From Ahaetulla prasina (Eukaryota > Chordata > Lepidosauria > Squamata > Colubridae), in the NCBI RefSeq assembly GCF_028640845.1, contig NC_080539.1, positions 164,250,236 to 164,314,235 of the forward strand: a stretch of DNA of 64,000 nt, written 5' to 3'. Position 1 is the stretch's first letter; every line of letters starts with the position of its first letter. Below, in pieces: positions 10,701 through 19,854 of the stretch. The notes beneath the pieces were generated by a model. The model ran no database searches. It saw only the letters and a list, made by a program, of their open reading frames with translations, and was not told the origin of the DNA. A program made the position numbers and the translations under genes.

Positions 10701-13700
10701 ACAACATATGTGAACTGAGCTGCCTCTTATTCCTCTGGAATGCATTCCCTCCCTCCTGGAAATTCTATATTCTATCAGAATTCCAAAGGGGAGTTGTATA
10801 GGAAAGAAGGGGCACCCCAGTTTTGTGTTTGTTAGTGTGTGTGTGTGTGTGTGTGTCTTAAGTCCATGTTTTTTTTTTTTGTCTTTGCTACCTTTTAATC
10901 TTTGGGAGAAGGGTCACATGCTTGAAGTGTTCAGTGCAGGACTGATGCAGTAAATTCACAGTGAAGACTTTGAAAAATATAGCCATATAGCTGAAAAATG
11001 GTTCTCCAATAACACTCTTAACATTTGTTTTCTTTAAGATGAGTTAGTAAGCGTATAAAAACATATTTGCCCAGTTAGGTAGCTGACCATAGCCGATCTT
11101 GAAAAAGTTTTAGTTCAGTCAAATCTTGTTAATATTTGGAAGATGGAAAACGGTCAGAAAATATCAGGATTGGAATAGTGGGGGGAAAATGTCTTGGAAT
11201 TAGGCAATGAGAAATCATTTCTGCATTACTGTACTATTAAAAAACCATTAGGATATGTCCATAAAGTCACCAGGAGTTGAACTTGACTCAAGGGAAACTT
11301 CACAGTCTTTAACATTTTGTGTAATTGTTGATGAATGCGTTATAATTCTGTAAATTAATTTCTGTGGAAAACTCACAATAGGCTTCATAATCACATAATT
11401 AGGTGAAGTAAATTTGCTGATGTAATCAGATAGCTCTAGAGTTTAACTTGATCTTTCTGCCTTCCAGACTCCCACAAGGTACAGAACTTCCCACAGAGCC
11501 AGCATCAAAGGTAAGGACTTCTTACGAAAAGTCGCTTCTCAAAACTTACAACTCTGAGCCAATCAGAGGTGCTTGAATTCCAAATCCTTGTGCTCCATTT
11601 CTATGGATTGGTCAGAAACGGTGGTAATTATAATCCAGTAATATTTGAGAACTGAGACACGGTGGCTCAGTGGCTAAGACGCTGAGCTTGTCGATCGAAA
11701 GGTCGGCAGTTCAGCGGTTCGAATCCCTAGTGCCGTGTAACAGAGTGAGCTCCTGTTATTTGTCCCACCTTCTGCCAACCTAGCAATTTGAAAGCATGTA
11801 AAAAATGCAAGTAGAAAAATAGGGACCACCTTTGGTGGGAAGGTAACAGCGTTCCATGCGCCTTTGGCGTTGAGTCATGCCAGCCACATGACCATGGAGA
11901 CGTCTTTGGACATCGCTGGCTTTTTGGCTTTGAAACAGAGATGAGCACCGCCCCCTAGAGTCGCGAACAACTAGCACATATGTGCGAGGGGAATCTTTAC
12001 CTTTAATATTTGAGAAAATCCTATAGTTTCTCCACTCTTGGTTTCGATGTTACTCACTAATTTTACAGCAGGACTGGAAAAAAAAATCCTGGCTATAAAA
12101 GAACTACTTTGAATTCATTACTGAAGTGGAAGATAATTCTTGAAATATTTATTACTTTCATTATAAGATTTTGCTTTTTCAAGCATATAGGTAACATCAA
12201 CTTAGTTATTCAGGCTGCTTCATCAGGGGCCAGTGAGCTTTTCAGATGCTGGGCATCCTTGTGTAAAAATACACTTTAAACAGTAGGTTCAGTCTTATCC
12301 TGTCATCTCATATGAACTCATTATGAAAATGCTAAAGCCTTAGGAGAATTAAGCAAGAATAAAACCTGAATCATTTAAAAAAACTTTTTCTCGGGAAGGA
12401 GCAATTACTTAATTAGGAGAATTGTATCTCACAGAACTCAAGCTGACCTCTAAACTAATATGAGTGTTCAAGAAATGGAGGATGTGTTTTGTTTTGAACT
12501 CAAGCCAAAATTGCACTCAGAAGTTCAGCCAATGTATTTAGGATTGGCTAGGGATTAGAAGAAGCAAAAATCAGAAGTAATTTAAATATTCTGTGGTTGT
12601 GTGGAAACAAAACCGTATTAGATAATTTGGCTATTGGAAATAATAGGATTCAGAACATGCAGAAACCTGAACAACCACCAGATGGCATTAAAGAGATAAT
12701 TTTCAATTACATTAAATTCAAATGTAATGGAACACCTGGAACAATGGTGTTTCTGTCCATATCTGGAACAGAAGATCGAAAACATAGAATTCATGAACAA
12801 AGCAACGGAAAACCATGAAATGGTTCATGGACAAACGGTTTTGCATATTTTCTGGCTACACTGATATGTATTTTCAGGTGGCAATGTGGTACGTGATCCA
12901 AATTCCAATTATGTCATTTCATGACTTCCTCATTTTGGGGGTTTTGACAAATGTGAGAAGCATAGCACCACTTTCAAAATTCACACCTCAGCTTTAGATT
13001 TACTAATTAATCATCGAAGATTAGATCATACAGTGATACTTCATATTTCCATATGGTGTATGTCTGAGCTTATTCCATAAAGTCTGGACATTTTAAACTG
13101 AAGTCCACAAGCCCAACATGTGATTTATGACACAAATCACTCTTTAACATTACAGAAAAGGAAACTATCAGATGGTCCTGTGGAAGCTGAGGAGGATTAT
13201 ACTAAATTCAATACTGGTGATCTGAAAAACAAAAAGGTATGTATTTTTGTGTTTTCTTACCTCATATTTAGGTAGGGTTTCCTGCCTAAGCAGGGGTTTG
13301 GAATAGAAGACCTCCAAGGTACCTTCCAACTCTGTTATTCTATTCTATTCTATTTTGTCTAATAGTAAGGTGATCTATTAAAAAAAGAGGAACAGGGCAG
13401 CTATTTAAGCAAGTGCGAGCTATAAGACATCAATAGAATTCTGCATTTCAGAATAGTGTAAACAGATTAACTGTCAAAACAGTTAGATAAAATATTAGGA
13501 AGAGTGGGGAGAGAAGGGAGAGAGAATTAAAAGTACTACCCTTTTTAAAGAGCTGTTTTTTAAATGGTTTCTAGAGGTTCGAATTACTTTTCTACAGGAT
13601 TCACTTATCACGCAAAGCCATAATGTAGTTTGCTTGATTTTGGCTCAGTGTGATATCTGAACACTGCCAGAGGATAAATGTTACCTTAGTGCGATGTGCA

Positions 13701-15590
13701 CAGTACCTTGCAATAGTGGCATTAATATATTCAGTGTTTTTCCTAATTGTGCCAGGTTTTAGCTCTGCAAGCATCTTAAAAGGGTTATTTTTGGAAAGTG
13801 CAGCTCAGTACAATGTTTCCCACAGAGATCAGTGGGGCTTGGAATATTCTTGTGATACCGATTTAGTATAAAACCAGGCTGTCACATAAAAGTACCAGTA
13901 GAGGACATGAAAAGTAGCACAGAAACTGAAAGCACTGGTTAGACTGCCCACTTAATCTGGTCTCCTACCAAGCCAATGAACTGAGAGTTGCAAAGAAATG
14001 ATTGATTCCTCACAAGCCAGATTTCCTATGCGTGTGGCTGCTTTGATATGCATAATAGTTGGTGTTAGTAACCTCTCATTCATGTTGTCTGCTTTACATG
14101 AAGTATCAGTGTAAATCTGTTTTTAAAAATTGTGTGGATTAGAATTTAGGCAAAAAAAACCACACCAAAATGCCCAGGTACCGTATATTTGGTACCTTGC
14201 TCAATAGTAGTAACTGTGGGAGGGATCTTGGAGTCCTAGTGGACAACCATTTAGATATGAGCCAGCAGTGTGCAGCAGCTCCCAAAAAAGCCAACACAGG
14301 TCTGGGCTGCATAAACAGAGGGATAGAATCAAGATCACGTGAAGTGTTAATACCACTTTATAATGCCTTGGTAAGACCACACTTGGAATATTGCATTCAG
14401 TTTTGGTCGCCACAATGTAAAAAGGATGTTGAGACTCTAGAAAGAGTGCAGAGAAGAGCAACAAAGATGATTAGGGGACTGGAGGCTAAAAACGTATGAA
14501 GAACGGTTGCAGGAACTCGGTATGTCTAGTTTAATGAAAAGAAGGACTAGGGGAGACATGATAGCAGTGTTCCAATATCTCAGGGGCTGCCACAGAGAAG
14601 TGGGAGTTGGGCTGTTCTCCAAAGCACCTGAGGGTAGAACAAGAAGCAATGGGTGGAAACTAATCAAGGACAGATGCAACTTAGAACTAAGGAGAAATTT
14701 CCTGACAGTTACAACAATCAATCAGTGGAACAACTTGCCTGCAGAAATTGTGAATGCTCCAACACTGGAAATTTTTAAGAAAATGTTGGATAGCCATTTG
14801 TCTGAAATGGTGTAGGGTTTCCTGCCTTGGCAGGGGGTTGGACTAGAAGACCTCCAAGGTCCCTTCCAACTCTGTTATTATGTTATGTTAAGAATAATAT
14901 TTTGTTGGGAGGTCTGGAATGCTAGAGAAATACAATTTCAAATTTTAGCTATACATGTGGCCAAAGACTTGGCTAGCTAAAATCAGTGGAGACAATAAAG
15001 CCGTCTTGCTATCTTGCTCAGGTCTCATAACTATCCAAATCTATTTTTATTATTGCCTTGGTGAGGTATTTCCTCTGATAAGTATTTTAACGCAGTTTAG
15101 TCACCGTAAATGCTGATTAACAAATTAATAAATCAAGATTGAAGTAGAAATTTTATTCTGGTGTTTATGTCAGGCTTTGTTTCATGATTGTCAAAATCAT
15201 ACCAACAATGTTAAAGATGTATATATCAATCTTTTCAGGAGGTCATGTGGCTTAGGAAGAACATGCTTGCATTTGATTTTTTTTCACAATGTAATCTGAA
15301 AAAGGTTGTTTTTTCTATGAATTTGCTTTTCAGATCATTTACTGATTTTTTAAATCTAACTTGGTTCTTTGGGATTGGCGTGATTTTTATAATGACCCTC
15401 TGAATAAAATGTGTGAGGGAATCTGTGCAGTTACCATTTATGAATCCTAAACTTTATGCTGATGTTTTGTTCTTACTTCCAGGCAAGCAGTAAAATGTCA
15501 GCTGCACAAAAAGCTTTAGCGAAAGTTGACAAGAGCGGCATGAAAACAATGTCTTCTTTCTTCAGGCCAAAAACTACACCACCAAAATGA
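1683..15590 (+). CDS. RNASEH2B: Ribonuclease H2 subunit B, complete 11-exon gene
   Basis: Non-catalytic B subunit of the nuclear RNase H2 heterotrimer, which removes ribonucleotides from DNA and RNA from RNA:DNA hybrids. Joining the 11 exons listed separately gives 945 nt, 314 aa plus stop, against 312 aa in human; all splice phases match. Landmarks seen: YLFGSDACEIFE and SWFISQEVQYG (triple-barrel domain), LFFATPMDPLFLVLFYLMKA, RYSEKKTLTWLNKKVNQ, YAHGLISEYI, and a C-terminal AAQKALAKVDKSGMK followed by a PIP-box-like MKTMSSFF at residues 299-306 for PCNA binding. The start is the first ATG in a GC-rich exon; the N-terminal 29 residues are divergent, as is usual for this protein. Intron 2 uses a GC donor. 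A polyadenylation signal follows at 15864. Faces GUCY1B2 tail to tail. Confidence 0.95.
1990..2310 (+). mobile_element. CR1 LINE 3' fragment
   Basis: Translates to RSNGWKLIKERSNLELRRNV and ends with the CR1 3' UTR (ggctggactagaagacctct). It lies in RNASEH2B intron 1, 220 bases after exon 1. Confidence 0.8.
2543..3012 (-). mobile_element. CR1/L3-type LINE 3' fragment with (AATAG)n tail
   Basis: Tail agaatagaatagaatagaa, then the shared 3' UTR, ending within the C-terminal coding region. It is in RNASEH2B intron 1. Confidence 0.85.
3232..3350. repeat. Diverged fold-back MITE
   Basis: Arms tttggtaactttaaggc... and ...cataaagttgccaagtttga are inverted copies. It belongs to the family with 'GACTTCAACTCCCAGAATTC' cores found elsewhere in the window. 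Confidence 0.6.
3351..3849. other. RNASEH2B intron 1 remainder
   Basis: I see no gene or recognisable repeat here. Only the polypyrimidine tract of the exon 2 acceptor is evident at the right end. Confidence 0.5.
3850..3921 (+). CDS. RNASEH2B: RNASEH2B exon 2, with GC donor
   Basis: Acceptor tttttcag. Encodes TDLPKKPGAGPLFTRLPHPS. The donor is CAG|gcaagg, a non-canonical GC-AG intron. A GT six bases upstream (CCAA|gtacag) is also in frame but would remove two residues that align with human PCSG. Confidence 0.9.
4283..4390 (+). CDS. RNASEH2B: RNASEH2B exon 3
   Basis: Encodes QAALYLFGSDACEIFEIRAF then HEEYRSWFISQEVQY, which matches the most conserved part of the triple-barrel domain. Acceptor ttcttaacag, donor ATATG|gtaagt. 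Confidence 0.95.
4662..4748. repeat. Inverted repeat with ~33-bp arms
   Basis: Arms 4662-4696 and 4717-4748 are near-perfect reverse complements sharing TGCATTTATTTCATTGAAT, with a loop of about 20 bases. It is AT-rich, lies in RNASEH2B intron 3 and overlaps the end of the unrecognised antisense ORF. Confidence 0.75.
4722..4994 (-). CDS. Unrecognised 90-codon ORF, antisense in RNASEH2B intron 3
   Basis: An open frame starting MRFQEKANISLPDATKENGS and ending PEVNGDTFKSLRREVPTNLH plus LFH. The composition is protein-like (mixed charged residues, PPLP motif), unlike the poly-Phe/Lys shadows around it. A possible acceptor-like pyrimidine stretch precedes it on the minus strand. The stop lies in one arm of a 32-bp inverted repeat. 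I do not recognise the protein. It may be a retrotransposed gene fragment, a terminal exon of an antisense transcript, or chance. Confidence 0.2.
   Translation of the reverse strand: MRFQEKANISLPDATKENGSLKNVKYNLFSDLNLFSKHDCSEDMEEKRTSKKPWVFPPLPNKKITPDPEVNGDTFKSLRREVPTNLHLFH
5380..5435. repeat. Left copy of a 56-bp direct repeat flanking a LINE fragment
   Basis: aaatttgattt...ggctcagagctg...gagccatgggcataaaa. It matches 6212-6267 with about four differences. Confidence 0.85.
5436..6211 (-). mobile_element. LINE reverse-transcriptase fragments (RTE/R4-like?), degenerate
   Basis: On the minus strand the upper part reads KKATGPDDIPVEILKLLEDN and WLKSTFVTIPPK, an RT N-terminal region. The lower part reads SWLQNLRDWFGQNSSALFHM and AVDKNRIANMIANVQ, an RT C-terminus. 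The middle of RT is missing. The family is uncertain. It is bounded by a 56-bp direct repeat and lies in RNASEH2B intron 3. Confidence 0.65.
6212..6267. repeat. Right copy of the 56-bp direct repeat
   Basis: aaatttgatttcaaaaatgg...gagccatggacataaaa. The pair encloses the RT fragment. Confidence 0.85.
6671..6747 (+). CDS. RNASEH2B: RNASEH2B exon 4
   Basis: Encodes DGRLFFATPMDPLFLVLFYL then MKAEKE, nearly identical in pattern to the human ATPVDPLFLLLHYL segment. Acceptor caccttcag, donor GAG|gtaggc; ends in phase 0. Confidence 0.95.
7028..7142 (+). CDS. RNASEH2B: RNASEH2B exon 5
   Basis: Encodes GKFQPLDQVLVDEEFSSSIQ then LLQCTNISQSIDHIAEQK. The acceptor is a tandem CAGCAG; using the first CAG would add one Gln. 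The second fits the human protein. Confidence 0.93.
7500..7701. mobile_element. TA-flanked MITE (mariner-like), short copy
   Basis: Ends CAGATAGTTCTTG and GAGGACTACCTG form weak terminal inverted repeats flanked by TA. It is related to the copies at 16119, 21528 and 35892. Preceded by a (GGT)n run near 7471. Confidence 0.65.
7989..8123. mobile_element. Fold-back hAT-like MITE
   Basis: Inverted arms CAGTGTTTTTCAACCTTGGC / GCCAAGGTTGAGAAATACTG. The 8-bp duplications CTCTAAAG and CTCTACAG differ by one base. Confidence 0.8.
8124..8486. other. RNASEH2B intron 5, right part
   Basis: Unique-looking AT-rich intron with no recognisable element apart from the exon 6 pyrimidine tract. Confidence 0.4.
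8487..8551 (+). CDS. RNASEH2B: RNASEH2B exon 6
   Basis: Encodes EIDSKKFFRYSEKKTLTWLN then KK, aligning with human [22 protein letters not shown]. Acceptor ttattctcag, donor AAG|gtatat. Confidence 0.95.
9140..9245 (+). CDS. RNASEH2B: RNASEH2B exon 7
   Basis: Encodes VNQLVKVLKENNIPVGGKVQ then AATFISNNQANSCTE. Val182 sits where human has Ala177, the position of the common Aicardi-Goutieres substitution. Acceptor ttttggtag, donor GAAG|gtaaag. Confidence 0.95.
9343..9947 (-). mobile_element. Sauria-type SINE interrupted by a MITE
   Basis: tRNA-like head at the right (tggctcaggggctaagatgt on minus) and a BovB-like tail at the left (cctttacctt on minus). A perfect 15-bp target duplication TACTTTTGGGTTTTA flanks it at 9328-9342 and 9948-9962. 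The SINE body is split by the element at 9380-9626. In RNASEH2B intron 7. Confidence 0.9.
9380..9626. mobile_element. TA-flanked MITE nested in the SINE
   Basis: 247 bp with ~23-bp terminal inverted repeats (CTGTTTCCTCGAAAATAAGA / GTGTTTCCCCGAAAATAAGA). It is flanked by a TA duplication, which suggests a Tc1/mariner-type transposase. Confidence 0.8.
10156..10237 (+). CDS. RNASEH2B: RNASEH2B exon 8
   Basis: Encodes DYICYAHGLISEYISEELSA then TLANYL, matching the conserved human YAHGLISDYIPKELSDDL. Acceptor atttttcag, donor TTAAG|gtgaga. Confidence 0.95.
10835..10856. repeat. (GT)n microsatellite
   Basis: Eleven GT units in RNASEH2B intron 8, followed by a poly-T run. Confidence 0.9.
11468..11510 (+). 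CDS. RNASEH2B: RNASEH2B exon 9
   Basis: Short 43-base exon encoding LPQGTELPTEPASK after a split Arg. It aligns with human LPEPSASLPNPPSK. Donor AAAG|gtaagg, directly followed by intron DNA carrying a SINE. Confidence 0.9.
11652..12003 (+). mobile_element. Sauria-type SINE, full length
   Basis: tRNA-like A and B boxes (tggctcagtggctaagacgc, ggttcgaatcc), a central body and a BovB-like tail ggggaatctttaccttt. Perfect 13-bp duplication TAATATTTGAGAA at 11639-11651 and 12004-12016. Confidence 0.92.
12017..13155. other. RNASEH2B intron 9, right part
   Basis: More than 1.1 kb of AT-rich sequence in which I recognise no gene or repeat. Small open frames here look random. Confidence 0.4.
13156..13236 (+). 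CDS. RNASEH2B: RNASEH2B exon 10
   Basis: Encodes KRKLSDGPVEAEEDYTKFNT then GDLKNKK, 27 codons in phase 0. The human counterpart is LSDEPVEAKEDYTKFNT. Acceptor aacattacag, donor AAG|gtatgt. Confidence 0.95.
13268..13356 (+). mobile_element. CR1 LINE 3' terminus with (TTCTA)n tail
   Basis: gggtttcctgcctaagcagg ... gaagacctccaaggtacctt followed by (TTCTA)n. A very short, 5'-truncated insertion. Confidence 0.75.
14165..14886 (+). mobile_element. CR1 LINE, 3' part of the reverse transcriptase
   Basis: Encodes DLGVLVDNHLDMSQQC, PLYNALVRPHLEYCIQFWSP and KKDVETLERVQRRATKMIRG. After one frameshift near 14500 it continues with RSNGWKLIKDRCNLELRRNF and WNNLPAEIVNAPTLEIFKKM. The 3' UTR ends ttccaactctgttatta. 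Inactive. Confidence 0.9.
15483..15590 (+). CDS. RNASEH2B: RNASEH2B exon 11 (last coding exon)
   Basis: Encodes ASSKMSAAQKALAKVDKSGM then KTMSSFFRPKTTPPK and a TGA stop. The PIP-box-like MKTMSSFF parallels human MKSIDTFF. The last residues (TTPPK) differ from the lysine-rich human tail. Confidence 0.95.
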   Translation, partial: ASSKMSAAQKALAKVDKSGMKTMSSFFRPKTTPPK

Positions 15591-15863
15591 AGGGAAGAGG
15601 GTGCTATTTAGTTTAATAATTATTTTGGATTTTTCTTTTTTATGAAAGTCAAGCTCCTTATAGCTTTCTTTCTTCTCCTATTTTCCCTTATTAAGTCTTG
15701 TCACAAGTAGAAATCTACGATACTGATATGAATGTAATCAAAGTTAATTTTGTGTTTGTGTTAGGAAAACTAGGCTCAGGCATCTGCTACAGATAGGAAT
15801 CTGTCTTTTTTATCATGATTACTGAAAATGCAAAGTGTAATGCACAGCATACGTTAATTTTTG

Positions 15864-15869
15864 AATAAA
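15864..15869 (+). terminator. RNASEH2B polyadenylation signal
   Basis: Canonical AATAAA, 274 bases after the stop codon, followed by a T/G-rich stretch (tttgcacttcttgtttttt). It gives a 3' UTR of roughly 300 bases. Confidence 0.7.
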
Positions 15870-16118
15870 TTATTTGCACTTCTTGTTTTTTAAGTTGTTG
15901 ATGATTTTTGGCTGAGGGAAATCTTACGTGTGTCTTTTTTGTATTTTAAAAACTGGCTGGCTGTTTATTTTTCCACACTGGTGACCGTGATGATCACAGT
16001 CTTTGCTTATATACGTCTTGAATGATGAATGATTTGAGGTATTTTTTTCTAAACTGGGAGAGTTTTAAAGATAGTGTTTTAAGGAGAAGCTGAATTGTTA
16101 ATATAAAGCTCACCAGTA

Positions 16119-16480
16119 CAGGCAGTCCTTGACTTATGATCAGTTGGTAAAGGACCATTCAAAGTTACAATGGACTCACAAAAAATTATTTACAACTCAT
16201 CCTTGAAGTGATGACCACTGCATCACCCCTGTGGTCATATGCTCACATTTTGGATGCTGGCAACTGGCTTGCATTTACGACTGGTTGCAGTGTCCCGCAG
16301 TCACAACACAAATTCACTTGGTTTCTGACAGAGTTTTGTCTTCACCGTCCCAAGTTATCAAATGTTGTGATGTTTTGACATTGTCCAACAAAATACCCAT
16401 TGGATAAACTGGATTTGGACTTTTGACTGGGTGGCTCACTTAATGACCGACCACATTGCTAGTTTAACAATAATGGTAAA
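16119..16480. mobile_element. TA-flanked MITE, partly degraded
   Basis: Left end TA-CAGGCAGTCCTTGACTTATG. Inner sequence is like the copies at 21528 and 35892; the right end is decayed. It lies between RNASEH2B and GUCY1B2. Confidence 0.6.
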
Positions 16481-17133
16481 ATCAAGTATTTGTGGAGTTG
16501 CAGAGAGTGCATTCCTTTGTACTTTGTGGAATGAAACCCAAAGAGTACTGTTGCCTTATTCAAAGTAGGGTTTTTTTGTTTTTGTTTTTCCCTGGGGAAA
16601 AGGGTTCTGTGTTTTCTTTTGGCAGGTCAGGATTACTGTTGGCGGGATAGCATCTGGTATATCCATTTCTAGAATGGAATTTCATCTTTATCATCAAAGC
16701 AGTAGGGAGGAAAAGGGGGAAGAGAACTGAGGAAGGATAAGGAAAAAAAGAAAAACATTGACTTCTGACCTCTCTCTGTTGCAGTGAAATAAGGCATTAA
16801 CATCAAATCACAGCGTTTTGCTTTTTCATGATAATATGAACCAGCAATTTCTGGAAAGATCTATCAATCTATTCGGTAAAACCCAAAATAAAAGTTTCAT
16901 TCTTTTCCACTTCAAGCACAAAGTTCAGAAGCGGTCTCCCAAGTGGAAACCTCTCAGCAGCTAATATTGTACGATTTTCTGCCTGGCCTTTTTGTCTACT
17001 TTCTTTTGTTACGTTTATTTCAACCTAAAGAGAAAGGATTGTACTCTAGGTCAGTTCTGACTGGAGGGACTGTAAGCCCTCTAAGTTAAATGATTCCTAA
17101 AACCACAGCTATTGATAGTTAACTGGTACAAAC
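16481..17133. other. Intergenic sequence between convergent genes
   Basis: Nothing recognisable apart from short poly-T and poly-A runs. Confidence 0.4.
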
Positions 17134-17592
17134 CAGGGGTGAAATGCTCCCGGTTCAGACCAGATCGCTTGATCCGGTAGCGATGGCGGCGGGTGGTTCA
17201 GAGAACCGGTAGCAAAAATCCCTGCCCCCCCCCATGCCCAACTGAGCCACGCAATCATCTTTTTTTTTAACTTTTAAAAGCATTTTTTCTTTGGCGGAAA
17301 AAATGCTTTTAAAAGTAAAAAAAAAAATCTGATGATTGCACAGCTCAGCTAGGATCGTCAGAGGCTTTTAAAAGTATTTTTTCCACAACATCTTTGGAAA
17401 AAAATGCTTTTAAAAGGCTGTGACGATCCCAGCTGAGTTGCCTGATCGTTGGAGGCTTTTTTTTCTTTTAAAGGCAAAAAAAAATGCTTTTAAAAGTAAA
17501 AAAAAAAGTTGGCCATGCCCACTCAGTCACATTACCGCCCCCCAAGCCACGCCCACAGAACTGGTAATAACAAATTTTACATTTCACCACCG
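17134..17592. mobile_element. hAT-like MITE, 459 bp
   Basis: Ends CAGGGGTGAAATGC and CATTTCACCACCG, flanked by a perfect 8-bp duplication GTACAAAC (17126-17133, 17593-17600). Inside are several inverted AAAAATGCTTTTAAAAG units. Confidence 0.88.
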
Positions 17593-18149
17593 GTACAAAC
17601 CAAAACGATTTGTATGTACAATGATGTCATGAAGTTATGACTCCCCCCACCCCCCAGCTCACTGTGTCCGTTTATGTCATTGGAATTTATAAATCTCTTG
17701 CTTAATGTTAAATAGAATCAACTAATTATGGCTGATTCAATAAAACATTGTTAAATCATAGTTTACTATGGTATGTGAACCCAGGTTCTATGTCCTTTAA
17801 CACAATGTGAAATGATTTAAATATTATCTGTGGCCTTTATATTATGACCAAACATTGTGTTGCTTTCTGAAGTCTTCTATGACAACCCTGGTTAATTTAT
17901 GAAGAGCGAAAATAGGAGGGGGTTTCCAAAATTTGTTTACATATATTTCCAAAATTTCCATTCCATTTCATTTAAATTTCCTAAATTGGAAATTTAGTTT
18001 GCAATTTCTGAGTAGCGCCAAAGAGAAAGACTTTTCTGTTCCCTGAAGTAGTTAAACAGTAAGACCAGATTTAAGTCTTTCCAGCAACAGAATAAGGTAA
18101 TATTAGCAGACTCTTGGTTATCCCATCTTTTGCAGCTGCATGTATGCTC

Positions 18150-18700
18150 AAAGGCAGGAAAAATGAAGCTTCCCTTTATATAAACCACATTTTGAAAATA
18201 TGTATTGTTTATCATAAAAAGTAAAATAGAAAACAAAAAACAAAACAAAAATGTACATTCAACACTAGCAACAACGAAAAAAGAAAAAAATAGTGTACAA
18301 AAAAGAGGGGAAAATTGATCAAATAAATTTAACATGTAGGATCCACCCTGTATGGGTGCTGAAAAGAAAAGTGGTAAATTCTCTCCTTATACAAATATAA
18401 ATACATGTAAAAGAAGAAGAAGAAAAAAGCAGTCAACGGATTAAGCTAAACATACTCTAAATCTTAAACTCCTGTTAACCATCGGTTATTGTATTTAGCA
18501 TGTAGAAAGTCCACAAATGGTTTCCAGTCTCTTATAAAGCTGCCTAGCCCATTATCTCTAAGCAAAGCAGTTAATTTTGCCATCTCTGATAATTCAGTCA
18601 ATTTCAAAATCCATTCAACGGTCGGCATTCCTTTTTCTTTCCAGTGTTTGGCAAGTATAATCCTCACAGCCCTTACCATATGAAGGAATAGCACCCCAAA
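18150..18700 (-). mobile_element. L1 LINE 3' fragment
   Basis: The minus strand at 18464-18694 encodes WILKLTELSEMAKLTALLRD and the end of L1 ORF2. An A-rich 3' UTR extends to lower coordinates. Frame broken. Confidence 0.75.
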
Positions 18701-18704
18701 TTTT

Positions 18705-19545
18705 AGAATACCAATTCTAGAATACAGCTCGCCTGTTTGGAACCCTCACCACATCTCTGACATCAATACAATTGAGCGAGTCCAGAAATCCTATTTTTTA
18801 TTTAATTTTATTTAATTGAACGAGTCCAGAAATCCTAACGAGTCCTATTGTTCCCTTCATCATATCAAATTGATATAGTTGATGCATATTTTTATACATA
18901 TATGTATATTTTCTTCAAAATATGTTGTTTTATCTATAACAATTGTTTGTGTATTCTGTTGTGACAAAAGAAATAAAAAAAAAATTTACAAGAAGAGTTC
19001 TCCATTCCACTGAAAACAACAAAATACCTTGTCCCACCAGACTTGAAATCCTAGGATTAGAAAACTTGGGACTCCGTCGCCTTCGACAAGACCTAAGTTT
19101 AACTCATACAATAATCTATTGTAATGTCCTTCCTGTTAAAGATTACTTCAGCTTTAATTGCAATAATACAAGAGCAACCAACAGATTTAAACTTAATGTT
19201 AACCGCTTTAATCTAGATTGCAGAAAATATGACTTCTGTAACAGAATCATCAGTGCTTGGAATACTTTACCTGACTCTGTGGTCTCTTCCCATAATTCTA
19301 AAAGCTTTAACCAAAAACTTTCTACTATTGACCTCACCCCATTCCTAAGAGGAGCATAAGGGGCGTGCATAAGCGCACAAACGTGCCTACCGTTCCTGTC
19401 TTATTGTTTTTTTCTTTTCTTCTTCCTATATATATATATATGCTTATACTTCCTAATTTTTTTTTAACTCATATATATGTTTATATACTATATAATCTTT
19501 TATATGATGTTGTGACAAAATAAATAAATAAATAAATAATTTTTT
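18705..19545 (+). mobile_element. CR1-clade LINE 3' fragment with (AAAT)n tail
   Basis: Starts EYSSPVWNPHHISDINTIER (RT). After a local duplication (cgagtccagaaatcct twice) it continues with RFKLNVNRFNLDCRKYDFCN and RIISAWNTLPDSVV. The 3' end is acaaaataaataaataaata. Same family as 27830-28310 and 58650-59015. Confidence 0.8.
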
Positions 19546-19729
19546 TTCAATTGGCTTGTCCATCATACCCAAAAGAAAAGCTTCAGGTTTTCATTAATAT
19601 TTGTATTTTAAATATTTCTGCATTGACATCGTTATGTTTATCCAGTATGTTTTCACATATTTGCAAAGACCACCACATAGGATAAAGTGAACCTGGATTT
19701 TGACTACATTTCCAGCACTTCTTACAATA

Positions 19730-19735
19730 TTTATT
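19730..19735 (-). terminator. GUCY1B2 polyadenylation signal
   Basis: AATAAA on the minus strand, 120 bases beyond the stop codon of exon 15. A second AATAAA overlaps the end of exon 14 at 21933 and could serve a shorter form. Confidence 0.5.
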
Positions 19736-19854
19736 AGATTTTTGCTAGTCTATCTGGGGTCACATACCAATTATATAAACCACTTTTGATTCTGAGTAAG
19801 GTGAGAAGTTTATAAGAACTAACAGAATGCCCACAGTGTATTGGCTGAACTTTT

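Noticed and set aside
11660..11740. tRNA-like A and B boxes (also at 9880-9945 and 43595-43660)
   Set aside because: They are heads of SINEs with LINE-like tails and target duplications; they do not fold as functional tRNAs.
17994..18335. 113-codon Phe-rich minus-strand frame
   Set aside because: Low-complexity A/T-rich L1 flank with no family resemblance.
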